Below, piece after piece: positions 1-11,560 of a DNA stretch of 64,000 nucleotides; within the stretch, counting starts at the first letter, position 1, and each line of letters starts with the position of its first letter. Both the position numbers and the translations under genes were made by a program. Location of the stretch: positions 67,797,895 through 67,861,894 of the forward strand of contig NC_079317.1 of the NCBI RefSeq assembly GCF_029931775.1. Direction: 5' to 3'. The notes below the pieces were generated by a model. It worked only from the letters and a program-made list of their open reading frames with translations. It searched no databases and was not told the origin of the DNA. The DNA is from Euleptes europaea (lineage: Eukaryota; Chordata; Lepidosauria; Squamata; Sphaerodactylidae).

Positions 1-294
1 GGACTAGCCATTAGAGGTCATGTCCACATTCATAATGTCATTCAGGCTAAGCTACGGTAGCAGAACTCAATCCTCCTTGTGCAGCTAGACCTTCCAATAT
101 GTTCTGTTGCAAGAGTTAGAACATCATTGTAAGATGAAGCACAAGGTCTGCAGGATAATGATTCCTTCCTTCTGACAGGTGATCATTTCATACTCAGGGA
201 AACCAGTTATGAAGGCAGAAAGCCAGAAGGGGAATGGAAGCTATTCAATGTTTTGTTGAGAGTGCCACATGTATAATTATCTGACCACTGGGTG

Positions 295-365
295 GAAATT
301 GTGGGAGCTCAGGGAGCAGGTTAATTCCCTTGAGGCTATGGTTGCTCACCTGGAGACGGTTGCTT
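295..365 (+). mobile_element. LINE ORF1 coiled-coil fragment (CR1-like)
   Basis: One plus-strand frame reads ELREQVNSLEAMVAHLE. This heptad-like stretch closely resembles the coiled coil of the minus-strand LINE at 3.4-3.5 kb (KVHSLEARVANLEK). CR1-clade ORF1 proteins often have such a segment. It is a short isolated remnant, and no other part of a LINE could be read around it. Confidence 0.45.
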
Positions 366-417
366 GTGACAACCATGGATCTGGGAAAAAAGTCTTTGTA
401 AAAATGATGTTTGGAGG

Positions 418-648
418 GAAGGCAGCATAGTATAGTCTGATCTTGTCAGATCTTGGAAGCTAAGCAGGGTCAGCCCTGGTTAGTATTTGGATGGGAGACC
501 ACCAAGGAATACCAGAGTTGCTATGCAGAGGAAGGCACTGGCAAACCACCTCTGTTAGTCTCTTGCCTTGAAAACCCTGTAGGAGTCACCATAAGTCGGC
601 TGCGACTTGATGGCACTTTACACACACACACACACAAATTATGTTTAG
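418..648 (+). mobile_element. 5S rRNA-derived SINE
   Basis: The head matches the 3' two-thirds of vertebrate 5S rRNA, including the internal promoter region (GGAAGCTAAGCAGGGT, then GGATGGGAGACC). It continues into a SINE body and a tail with a CATAAGTCGGCTGCGACTTG motif, ending in a (CA)n run at about 629-646. The 5S head supplies an internal RNA polymerase III promoter. The tail motif recurs inverted at 21.3, 25.6 and 55.7 kb, so those share the same LINE-like 3' end. It is an old, diverged copy, not a 5S gene. Confidence 0.85.
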
Positions 649-1864
649 GGTGAAGAACTAGTGAGCTATCAGAGGTACAGATGTTCCTGAGGAATAATTG
701 AATATGGTCTGAACCCCTTTACGTGAGGATGCAACTCCTTTCCAACTGGTGCCTTGGCAGAGTTATCATAGAGCGTCTTTATGGTAGACCCTTAAAGTTG
801 ACAGTGTTGGCACAGGCAACTGCATTCTTGCTTGAATCCTCTATCCTGGCTTTATCCCAGCTGCAATGGGCAAGACGTTCTACCAGCAACACTCATGCAT
901 TGCTTTCTGTGACAATTGAAAGTATTGTGATGATGGTAGTGGAGGAGGAAGGAAACAGCAGAAAGCTTGGTAGGCTTTCCAAATTGCTTCATAAAGCTGT
1001 GATAAACATAGTGTAAATATTATCCACTTAGGAGTATTTGTTGGCACGTGTGAGTTTAGGACTGCAGCCACACATTTCCCAAACACTGCCACATGGACCC
1101 ATGTGTGTGGGAAAGAAATGTTTCTCTCTCTTTTTTTCTCATTCAAAAAGGAAACCACGCTTTTGGGTGAATCAAATATAGCTTTACAATAATCTTCTGA
1201 AATTGTGTAGGGACTGCTCTTGCTGTGCATCTGCTCATCTTTTTATGAAATGTCAATTCTCAGTTCCCTTCAGGAGTTTCTGTTTCGGAAGCAAACGAGT
1301 TTAAAGATGCATGCTGGGCAGATTTCACAGAAACCCATTTTAAATCTTTGAATGATTCCGGTTAGTTAAATTGTTTTCCCTGAAGAAAAAAAAAGCTTCA
1401 GAAGCAGCCCAGGTGAAATGAGGACTGCTCGTCAGAATTAGAAACCATACGGTGACCTGTAATTGAGCAGCTCCAGACAGTGTGTCATCTTAATCTGTTT
1501 GAAATCATTTCCAGACTCTTCCTACCATCTTCTGCTTCCAGAACACCTGATGGAATTTGGAAGTAGGACATGCATTGAACAAAGAACTGTGAAAATGTCC
1601 AAGGTTTCTGGCGTATGCATTTTTATCAGTTTAAATCCTGCACTGTTCCTGATGAGTGCTGCAGCACCTTCTCATAAACTGTGGAGTGCCACATTCATCC
1701 TCAAATGTAAGAATTTACATTACTCCCATTTCATTCTAAGGCCATGCTGTGCCAGGGCTGTTCAGACTTGGTTGAATTATGTTTTGATTTCACAGGGATT
1801 GCACTGTCCGGAGAAATCCTGAAGAGATTTTTTTATCTGGAGAGTAGAAAACAATATCTCTGTG
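649..1864. other. Unannotated stretch, no gene seen
   Basis: I see only short open frames without recognisable domains, and no repeat family I can name. Confidence 0.6.
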
Positions 1865-4050
1865 ATGATTTACAAGCTTAATATAAAGAAGGGAGAGAGG
1901 AATAGATCAATATTCTCCAAATATACAATGGTCAATGTTTTGGTACCTATGCTGGCTAGATGTATTGATTTTGGGGCATCCTGGGAGGCATTTCTTGGCA
2001 TTCTATGAGGCACACTTCTTGGAAAATGTTCTGCATTCTGTGCAGGTGGTGATAGAACACCACCACTTTTAAGTAACACTTAGAGCCCCATATTTTTATC
2101 CATATCACTTCTGTTGGGGAGTTCATTCCCCTACTGTTTTCTAACTTATTTGGTTCTATAGCCTCTTCAATGTACAATGCAACACATTCCCCAATGTCCC
2201 TGTCCTGCCTGTAAAGCTTATCCCCAGGAATGACTGTATCTCATAGATTTTCCCCATTCCATCTTGTTTCTGAGATACCCACACTATCTAAATTATCATT
2301 TAGCACCAGACATTCCAGTTCCCCATCCCAGCTCAGAGACTTCTAGCATTGGCATATAGACAACTCCAAGGTGTTTCCCTCTCCAGCAACCCTCACCTCC
2401 CTCAGCCCCTCCTTCGCCATCCTACCCCCACTCCCAAGTTCAATTATGCTCCTATCAATATTGCCCTAAGTGTCGACACAATTGTTCCTTTGGATTGAAT
2501 TGCCCCAAACTGGAAGCTCCCCAGCTCCTGTCGGTTTCCCCTTGGGACTAATTTAAAAGCTGCTCTGCCACCTTTTTGATATTGCCAGCAGCCTGGTTCC
2601 CTTTTGGTTCAAGTGAAGGCCATCTCTTTTGTCCAAGTTTGGCTTGTACAAGAAAGTTCTGCAGTACCTAACAAATCTAAGCCCTTCCCCCCAACACCAC
2701 TTTCTCATCCAAAAATTGAAACCCCTGATCTGTGCCTGCTAAGCTGGCCCTGCATGTGGAACCAGTAAAAATTCCAAAAATGCTACCTTAGAGGTCCTGG
2801 GATTTAACTTTCTGCCTAGTAACCTATTTTTTTCTCCAGGACCACTTGATTACATTTTGCCATTGTCACTGGTGCAAATGTGCACAACTACTACCTCCTC
2901 CCCAGTACTATCTATCAACCTTTCTAGACAGCATGATGTCCACAACTTTCGCACCAGGCAGGGAAGTCATCATATGCTCAAAACACCCGTCACAGACCCC
3001 CCTCTCTTTATTCCTCATAATTGAATCACCCAATACCAGAATCCCACCTCCCCCTAACCCTAGAAGGGTATCCTCAGTGCAAGAGGATACTGGATATGGG
3101 AAGGGGCGTGGCTCAGTGGTAGAGCATCTGCTTGGCATGCAGAAGGTCCTAGGTTCAATCCCCGGCATCTCCAGTTAAAGGGACTGGGCAAGTAGGTGAT
3201 GTGAAAGACCTCTGCCCGAGACCCTGGAGAGCCACTGCCGGTCTGAGCAGGCAATACTGACTTTGATGGACCAAGGGTATGATTCAGTATAAGGCAGCTT
3301 CATGTGTTCATGGTCCATAAACCAAGGAAGGGGCCGTTTCTCTCACTCGCCACAACAGCAGAAGAGCTGTCAGCACAGGACTGTTCTGGTAAGTCCCTGA
3401 AGGTCTTGTCCTCAAACCTTTCTCTGTGCCTCTGCTTCTCCAGGTTGGCAACCCTAGCCTCAAGTGAATGAACCTTCCCCCCGAGCTCTGTGTATCGAAC
3501 ATACACCCATGATTTCCATCCATGTGGCAGAACATTGGATAGTCCCTGCTCCCCTGGTGGCTTTCTACCTTCATAACTGGTTAGTTGTTTAAAGCTATTT
3601 TAGAGTGAAATAAGGTGCTTCTCTGAATTTATGTGGATATCTGTAGAAGGATATAGCAGCACACTACCCTCCTTGCTGATGTGGAGCCTGTATGTCCTTT
3701 CTCAGGAAACCTGGACTGGAGAGGTTCTCTCCTGCACCCCCTCAATCTCCCTCTCTGAACTCCCAAGCTCAACTCCTGTTAGAAATCCTGTTCGAAGCAC
3801 CTGGTTGCAATGAGTTCTGCTTAACAGCTGAGAGCTGTGGATCCATTCCCAGAAGTCAGCCAATAACAGGCAGCTGAGCCTCCCCACTCAAGCAGAAGCC
3901 CCTCCTAGCAGGTGCTTCTAGCACACTGGTCAAAAGCTAGAAGGAGATTTTCACACAGACACACCCCAAACAGAAACCACACAACCTCAAACAGACACCC
4001 CCTCTACGCCTCTTGCACCAATCCCAAGCTCAACTCCCGTTAGAATCATT
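1865..4050 (-). mobile_element. CR1-clade LINE, broken, with nested SINE
   Basis: Read on the minus strand, from high to low coordinates: a 5' region (about 4050-3580) with the same 19-base motif at both 3765 and 4026; an ORF1 coiled coil near 3500-3430 (ELGGKVHSLEARVANLEK); an esterase/SGNH-like stretch near 2890-2550 (VVVVHICTSDNGKM, then SKVAFLEF); and an apurinic-type endonuclease stretch near 2300-1960 (VGISETRWNG, VALYIEEA, EVIWIKIWGSK). CR1-group LINEs carry an esterase-like ORF1 followed by endonuclease and reverse transcriptase. No reverse transcriptase is visible, so the 3' part is missing here. Stops and frameshifts are frequent. A tRNA-derived SINE splits ORF1 at 3103-3310. Clade assignment is by motif order from memory. 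Confidence 0.75.
3103..3310 (+). mobile_element. tRNA-derived squamate SINE, nearly complete
   Basis: The first 75 bases are tRNA-like, with an A box (GTGGCTCAGTGGT) and a B box (GGTTCAATCCC). A body and a 3' end around AAGGCAGCTTCATGTGTTCA follow. Older copies lie at 4990-5190 (+), 35790-35985 (-) and a 3' fragment at 26030-26100 (+). It sits inside the minus-strand LINE, so it is the younger insertion. Although the tRNA part is well kept, the continuous SINE body rules out a tRNA gene. Confidence 0.88.
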
Positions 4051-4989
4051 CACCCATTCCTTTCAAAGCCAGCAATATTGCCAAAAAGATAGGCATGGTG
4101 AAGGATTTTGGAATGTATGCATTCAACACAATCTAGAATACAGGGATACCAGAAATTATTTTTATTGACTGCACACATACAAATCAGAAAACATCGAAGA
4201 ACTCAGACAACTTAGAAAATAATCAAAACAAACAACATAGCTAATTTCTATATACAGGTTTGTATGGGTGTTAGTACAAAGCAACATCACAGACTTAGCT
4301 AGATATTAAATAATCACACGCAATGGCCAGGCATGAGTGGGAATCTGGCAACCTGCACAGATAGAAGCCTCTTTTTTTCCTGAAAAGGAGGGATTAACAT
4401 CTGAGGCATCGGCTCAATCCACTTCCAGAGCCAGCACAAAAGATGCTAGCTTATGCCTCTGCCAATATCCACAAGGATTCCATGGCCAGGTGACATGGGA
4501 GTCTTCTGGAATTAGCCTTCACAATTCACTGAAAAGGTTCCCCAAATGTGGATCCTTGTACGACCAAAGGGGCAGATGGCTATTAAGATCAGGGACAAAC
4601 AAATATTTGGGGGCAAGGGATGATTGTTTTGTAAAGCACTAGCACCTCACCAAGTGATTTGCATACATATTACACCAGGTAATTTCCTGTAAATTCAAAT
4701 TTCCCAGGGTTTTTCATACAATATTTCCATTACTCTGCCTTTACAGAAGTAATTTAGTTCTTTAGTTTCTGTATGGTATGATGCAGACACAACACAACCT
4801 ATTGCATGTAAGGAAGTGATTAATAGCATCCAGTGTGGGTTGACAGCATCAGTGTACGGAAGACCCTTCCGGGACCTGCACTGAGGGGCTCCATCAGTCC
4901 TTTTCCACTGCTGACTACCAACCACACGGGGGTAAGTAGACTGGCCTCCCTGCTGACTTGTTTCCATTTAACGGCGAGTAACATGAAAA
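4051..4989. other. Unannotated stretch, no gene seen
   Basis: AT-rich DNA. The frame at 4337-4642 has no recognisable domain. Confidence 0.6.
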
Positions 4990-5190
4990 GCCATGGTCTT
5001 GTGATAAAACATACGCTTTGCTAGCAGAAGTGCCAGTCCTTCGCATCTCCAGTTAAATCATGGGAGGTGGCAAGCATTGGGAAAGACCTTTTTGCCTTAG
5101 AACTTGGAGAGTTGCTGCCAGTATATTGTCAGCAGTATTGAGGTAGACCGCCAATACTCTAACTCAGTATAAGGCAGCTTCATATATTTA
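4990..5190 (+). mobile_element. tRNA-derived SINE, old copy
   Basis: This is a diverged copy of the 3103-3310 family. The CATCTCCAGTTAAA motif, the AGAGTTGCTGCCAG body and the AAGGCAGCTTCATAT 3' end are in the same order, while the A box is eroded. Confidence 0.75.
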
Positions 5191-6109
5191 TTGTTAAGCA
5201 TTACATGCAGACACACAGACCTACAAGAGGGATAGTCCAGTTAAGACAACATCCTTCCACCTCTATGGTCTCATGAAAGAGTTCAGTATCCTCTCAAGAA
5301 AAATCTTGCTTTTCTATACTGCTCTCATAGTCAGGCAGTTTTAACCTAAAATTGCCTCTAGTTAGAAAGAAATAATTCTTTGTAAAAAGTCTTGCAAAGT
5401 TCAACGTATCAACAGTTCTACGCTGATTTTTAAGGCATAAGACTTGCAGAAGCCTACAATATGAATTGGGATTTTGAAGTCTGCAGACTGTGGTTGTTAA
5501 GAATTAGCCTCATTATGATGTTACAACATACAAAAAAAAGTTGGAAAATATTAGAACTGCATAGTATTATTTATTTTGCAGCTCAGCAGGATCTTTTCAA
5601 GAACCCTAAATTAATTTTTTATTCTTATATGTGATGTAAAGGAATTCTGTAATTTCTTCATCTCATTTCACTGAATTATTCAAACCAAGTCCTCAGGAAT
5701 CCTGTCACTTGAAAATCAGTGCAACTTTCTCACTCACATTGCTCCTTTTCTACCATGATCCTGTCTTGATTTTAAATTAGCAATTCCACGTTTCAAAAGG
5801 CAAGTGACTTATTTTTTCCGCAAGATGTTTCGTCAACCCCAAGTAAAGTGATTGATCGGCAAACAGGTCATTCAGTATGACAAGCAGTATATTCACAAAG
5901 GATACATCTGGAAGAAGGAACAGACTGTCTTAGAGGCAGGCCAAGGGGTCTGCAGTTTCTTCCGCTACATATTCAGGACAGTTTTTACCATGTGGAGATT
6001 GAATGCAGGGGGGCATCCTTCTGCAGAAGAAAGAAAAATTCAGGTGAGCAATGGAGGGCCCAGCCTCAAAACTGGGAAGGTCTGTCTTTCCATCTCACAG
6101 CACGTTTTT
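5191..6109. other. Unannotated stretch, no gene seen
   Basis: AT-rich DNA with no domain-bearing frame and no repeat that I can name. Confidence 0.6.
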
Positions 6110-6178
6110 TTCCAAGGTTGCAAGCTGCCTTGGGAGTCAAAAGGCAGGGCCTAAAATATTCCAAATAAATAAACGCAA
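6110..6178 (+). mobile_element. L2-like LINE or SINE 3' tail
   Basis: A GCAAGCTGCCTTGGGAGTC motif followed by AAATAAATAAA resembles the 3' ends of squamate L2-like LINEs and their partner SINEs (compare 44270-44325 and 49105-49172). Only the tail is recognisable. Confidence 0.55.
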
Positions 6179-6989
6179 GACTCCATATTGGTTTGTTCCT
6201 TACAGAGTGCTAGGTCTTGCCATAATCAAGCCATTAAATTCTCCTTTCCCTGAGAATTCACACACACAAGTATTCTGTCCATTTTCCTATCCTGTGTCTA
6301 CTTTGCAATTTTATTATCCTTAAATGCTTAAGGCAAGCAGAAATCAGTAGAAAATGCAGTCAGAAGGTGTTAAGAGACCAGCATGATACTATATTTCCCC
6401 CCATTTCAAGTTAAATAATGTATTACGTTATGGTTCTTCTTTCCCTCTTATCACTTTTTAGGAGAGCAAACAGAAACCTCAGCCCAGCAGATGTCTTTGT
6501 CAGCGATGTAAACTTTTATCCTACAGAAGGTTCCAAGGAAAAGAAATTTCCAGGACCTCCGTATTCTGAAAAGTGTTCTGAAGACGACTGACATAAAGAG
6601 CTTGTTAAATTTCAAGGCAGCCCTGTGCCGTCTGCTAGGGCAGGTCTGACAGCTCTAGATACAGTGTTAGCCTGTCTATTCATGTAGGTAAAGCACAAGT
6701 TAACAACCATGTAAGATTCCTGCAACAACGCCCTCTATTCGTTTCCCACCCACAGGCCAAGATGAGCTTCAGAGGCTTTCCCTGCTGGGACTGCGTACAT
6801 GTTTCCTAAAGGGACAAATATTTGACTGGGTCTCTCTTTCTTCCCTTTGAGTCTGATTTAGATTCAAGCGCTGCAACAGTTTCTTGCAGCCTCCCGGCAT
6901 CTAGCGTGTTGGCGTAGCTTCTAGCCATTACTCTAAACATTAAGATTTTGTATTCCGGCATCACTTTTGAGGAGCAATTCCATTCCTTC
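6179..6989. other. Unannotated stretch, no gene seen
   Basis: No recognisable coding or repeat signature. Confidence 0.55.
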
Positions 6990-7167
6990 TCTCCAGGATC
7001 AGATAAGCATGCCTATTTTATTAGGTGCTTTGGAACACAGGCAGGATAATGCTGCTGCAGTTGTCTTATTTGTGGGCTTCCTAGAGGCACCTGGTTGGCC
7101 ACTGTGTGAACAGACTGCTGGACTTGATGGTCTGATCCAGCATGGCCTTTCTTATGTTCTCATGTGA
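6990..7167 (+). mobile_element. LINE 3'-end repeat (CR1/L2 group)
   Basis: It shares most of its length with the reverse complement of 27146-27330: CACCTGGTTGGCCACTGTGT, then CAGACTGCTGGACTTGATGG, ending in CTTTCTTATGTTCTCATG. The polarity implied by the tail is plus. It is 5' truncated, as is usual for LINE copies. Confidence 0.7.
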
Positions 7168-7796
7168 AGCACATTATATTGTCATTCAGCTTATCATAGG
7201 GAAGGTCAGCCTGAGATGCAGCTATCCAATTATCCAGAACTTCTGATCCTTTGAGCTGACGGCATGCCCCCCTATGGAGTTTTGGTGTAATCCTTTATAC
7301 AGAACGTCACATCCCCCCCAAAAAAGGAAAGAAACCTTATCCAAACAAGCTACACTACATCCAGTGGTTAGGATAGAAAATTGTACAAAGCAGGTTCATC
7401 AAAAAAGCACAACCTACTATTAAAAGATACATTAAAATATAAACTATCTATTAATTGCAATGCTGCAACTGTTAGATGCCATAATAACAGTTTAAGGTTA
7501 TCAATGCGGAGCTCTGCCTACGCAGAGGTACGTTGATTGTTTTACAAACACATATACGTAGGACTGTCAACTACAACTCTCGTCATAAATACATATGTAC
7601 AAAAAAGCCTTAATTGCCATAAAATTGGAACTGGCTTAAAATCAGAAATGTACAAGCATGTCAAAACACTTTCTGCAATTTTTACCTTTCAAAGGATGCC
7701 TTAATGGTATGTTGTGACTCAGACTCCTGAGTATATTAGAGAAATCCTGTATTCTTGAACCTCTGATCACCAAAACATTTTGGATGCACTCCCATT
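7168..7796. other. Unannotated stretch, no gene seen
   Basis: No recognisable feature. Confidence 0.55.
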
Positions 7797-7991
7797 AGGG
7801 TTGTCAGTTCCAGGTTGGAAAATACCTGGACATTTTGGGGGTGAATCCTGGGGAAAGCGGGGTTTGCAGAGGGGAGGGACTTCAATGGGGTATAATACCA
7901 TAGAGCCCTTTTCCCCAGGTGAACTGATCTCTGTTGCCTGAAGATCACATGTAATAGGTCTTCAGCCACAATCTGGAGGTTGGCAACCCTA
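7797..7991. mobile_element. Short inverted-repeat transposon (MITE-like)
   Basis: It begins AGGGTTGTCAGTTCCAGGTT and ends with the inverse motif GGAGGTTGGCAACCCTA. ACTCCCATT lies on both sides (7788-7796 and 7992-8000), a target duplication of 8-9 bp that fits a hAT-type non-autonomous element. No coding capacity. Exact ends are uncertain by one or two bases because the termini are partly palindromic. Confidence 0.75.
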
Positions 7992-8000
7992 ACTCCCATT

Positions 8001-11000
8001 CAGCTAAATGAATGGTATTCTTCATAAATCTGCACATTCAGCTTCCATAATATGCTCTCTAGTGGCCTCATGGAATAGCAGTCCCTACATATGTCTGCTA
8101 AGTCTTTGCCCTTCTTGGGGGGTGGGGTGGGGTGTAATTTTAGAATGCAGTGAACTGATTAGTGCAAAAAAAATTTATATGACAACTCCCTTATTTGCCT
8201 TTTGAAAGGCCTTGAAGCATAGTAAATCATCCAACACATCCAGATTGTAATTTAGAATGAACAAATTCCTCCAGTTCATCCCCAGTTCCATCCTGATTAG
8301 GATTTGTTCCATCTTAAATCCAGAGGTTTTACTCAATTTTCATGGAACTTTGAAGGGCAGAACCCAAAGAGGGGAGGGGGAGAGAGTAAGCTCTAGCTCT
8401 GTTTGCAAAAACAAACAAACCCCTAAAAACATATTTGGCATTTCAAAAGCCAAATTTTGAAGGGATTTTAATTTAATAGGACAGGAGGACAGAGCTGAAT
8501 ACTTCTGTAACACAGAAATAAAAGAAGAGAAACTCTCTCAAAACTAGTTCTCTTTGGGTCAAAAAACTGAAACAAATATATTTTTAGCCTGTAACTCTAA
8601 AGCACTTTAAAGAAATATTTTTCTCCTGAGCTTATAGTCGGCAGACACTGTGGAAAAATTGGTAAAAACTACCAACACCTAAAAGTGCAAACTGCTCTAA
8701 GGTTCTTCAGTGGCTACCTGCACAGATCGGGTTTCAGTACCCTGATGTGGGAGCAACATGATTTGATCATGAAATCTACTTAAATTATGAAATCCACTGT
8801 TCCCATCACAGCACAAGGATCTCCAGTGTATGACTGAAGGCAAGCTGTGTGTATGCAAGAAAACATTTTAAAACAGTATGTTCATTTTAAAAGGCATCCT
8901 GTTAAACAGAGTTTCTGACTGAAATGTTGAAGAGTTACTATCAGAGTTTTGCATAACCTAGCATTTTGTGGTTCTGACCACCTCCTGCAGCAGCCATTTT
9001 GGGCCTGCACCCACCAATATCAGAATTCCAAAGATGTCCACAGGCTCAAAAAGGTGGGGGACCTGTGCTCTAAGATTGGAAGAAAATCAATTCTTATAGC
9101 TTGGCTACAAATGACTTAAATCTTCCATTGGGTTCAACGCAAAACGCTCTGTGATAAACGCCTGCTATTGATTTGCGCTCATTTGTTTTGCTACTTTGCA
9201 ACAGCGCAGTAAAATGTCGTTCAAGAGAATATGTCATTCATGAAGGATACCTGCAACAACTCCATCTAGGATGAACGTTACAAAGGCCATTTACCCTGAT
9301 TGCCTGCTAGAGTCAGGAACACATTCCCCTTGAAATACTGTTCCAGAAAAGAAGCAGGTTTTATTTTCATTAGCAGTGATTGGGGTCTATTACTAGCTTT
9401 GCTTCATGAAGATTTAATTTCACGATAGAGGTGGAGAGGTTATACCATCTGTTCAAACAGGCAGGCCTTTGTGGAATTTCTATATAACATGGATTCTCAT
9501 TCTCACTTCCTTCTCCCTTCCCCCTTGGGATAACCATCTATAAGCCCAGCTTTACAGTTCATTTAGCTCCAAGGTGTCTTGTCCCGATAGCTATGGGTCC
9601 TTCTTTTAAAACCCTCATAGTGTTCCTTGTAACGCAGAGGCTCAGCATGCTACAGCATGCTGGTAAGCAGAGACTTACTTTCCTAACATTTATCTGGAAT
9701 TCATTTGAACTGCTGGCCTTGGCCTGAGCAGAAAGAAGCTTAGCTGGAATGTCAAGGTAGATCTTGGCTGTTGAGAGAGAGGAAGGGGTAAGAAAAAGCT
9801 AATAAAGGAAGCTCCATAAATTAAGGCCAAGCAGAGGTATCCTAGGAACAAGACTGCGCTCACAGAGACCAGAGGAGGCAAGCCATGCCATGCCATGCAT
9901 AAAAAGCAAACCCTCAAGAGCAAGGCTCCACCCTTTCTCACCATTCCAAGCATATTTATGTGACCGAGCCTATCTATGTGAAAGTGAGCAAGCTGGAACA
10001 GGACGGCCCTGGAAAAATAATTAAGAAATTTGGTGGCTTCTGTCCCAAAAGGGAACAAAGTGCCTTTTGTGAAACCTTCTCCCCAGAAAGCCTCCTAGAG
10101 TTTGAACTGTATCCACGGCCGCCTTTGGAATTAAACCCAAAGCAAGAGATTATTGTTCTCATTCACTTTGACTACTGCAGGGGGGGGGGGAGAAAATCCC
10201 AAGAGGTTTTAAAATATTACTGATCAGCCAGGCTTAGCTGCATTTTTCCCAGGATATGAATCAACTTTATTGCGACTAACCAAAAGCTATTAGTGTTATT
10301 GAGACATGGACAGCATCAGAGAACAGGAGCAAGGCAAAAGGATAAACAAATATTTCCAATAGGATGAGGTTATGTTTTTACTGTTGCAAAGTGGCCTGAA
10401 AAAAAAGGATTGCATATTTGTGCAGCAAAACAGCAGACATTTCTTCACCTCTCTTTAGAAATATACTAGCCAGGCCAATTAATCATCCTCAGTCACAGAT
10501 TTCAAGGGAGAAAAGGCATCGGAAATCTAGTTGGTCTCAGTTCTTCCACTCTCTCCGAATCCTCCGTACATCTTTCTTTAGCAGATCAGAGCACAGCAGT
10601 CAGATCAGCATAAGACCCAAGCAAAGAGCAAAAGACACCACAGAGGCCTTTTCCAGGCAAGACTGGAGCAGACAGTCCAGAAATAAAGACTGTTCCAGAA
10701 GCTGAGCTGAACTTCAAGCTGAAATACAAGACATCTCTAGAATGGGCAGCAAAACAACATGGAAAACTGCAACGGTTTTAAAATCTTTGTTGTGGCTCGT
10801 TGTCACTGGTTAACACAACACATTTCAGTCACACAAGGATAGAAGTCTGGTACTTCTATGATCTGCTAGGAGACTGCTGTTCAAAAGGCTTGTTCTCATC
10901 TCAAAAGTACTCGTAGCCTAACTATCACTCGCCTGGTTTCAATTGGCTAGGCATGTTAAGAAAGGGGAGTGACCTACAAACCAGGGATAGTTTAGTCTTA

Positions 11001-11224
11001 TAAGAAGCTGCTGAGATGTGCTCATATTCTACCAGCACAGTGTACCAAATTTTTGTTATAGTTTAAAAATGATAACAGAAAATACAGAGCATTCAGATTG
11101 TATCCACTGATACTTCCTGCCTGCATATTATATTGGGAGCTTTTCCCCCCATAATAGCACGCAGAATTTCCCCTTAAGCAATTTTCCACTTCTGTTCATT
11201 GCCTGAACTCTTCTTTTTATGAGA
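8001..11224. other. Unannotated stretch, no gene seen
   Basis: Frames up to 122 codons (for example 9690-10058, minus) show no known domain. There is a poly-G run near 10180-10189. No host exon or named repeat could be supported. Confidence 0.55.
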
Positions 11225-11560
11225 GAATTCTGATGTACTTATTTATTTCAGTATTTTTAGCCCCCTTTTCCCTCTAGTAGGGACTGAAAATGGCTTACAA
11301 AATATGAAATAAGAAGATACAATTTATATAAGCAAGCACAGAGGAAAATCATTGAGGCATCAAATGAATTATTTGATTGGGGTTGGGAAGGGTAGATTTC
11401 TTTCCTGGCAGTAGTTCAGGATGGGACATAGCATGTGATCATCTCACTTCATCCCAATGGCTCTGGGAGCTGATTATGCTGAAAGGCAGTTATTTGCTTA
11501 AGACCACCCAGTGAATGTCTGGGTTGAGTAAGATCTAAACGGGTACTTCCTACATGCTAT
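11225..11560 (-). mobile_element. Degenerate tRNA-type SINE
   Basis: Read on the minus strand, an eroded tRNA-like and body region with a GGTGGTCTTAAG motif leads to a GTAAGCCATTTTCAG tail and ends in AAATAAATAAG. The layout resembles the plus-strand SINE at 13569-13800. Divergence is high, so the family call is tentative. Confidence 0.45.

Noticed and set aside
430-535. Possible 5S rRNA gene
   Set aside because: Only the 3' part of 5S is present, it is diverged, and it is fused to a SINE tail; no tandem 5S units are seen.
3103-3175. Possible tRNA gene with good A and B boxes
   Set aside because: The tRNA-like part runs straight into a SINE body with a recurrent 3' end, and other copies in the window share both parts.
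9960-10223. 87-codon plus frame that looks protein-like
   Set aside because: An overlapping minus-strand frame is equally long, the end runs into a poly-G tract, and no family is recognised.
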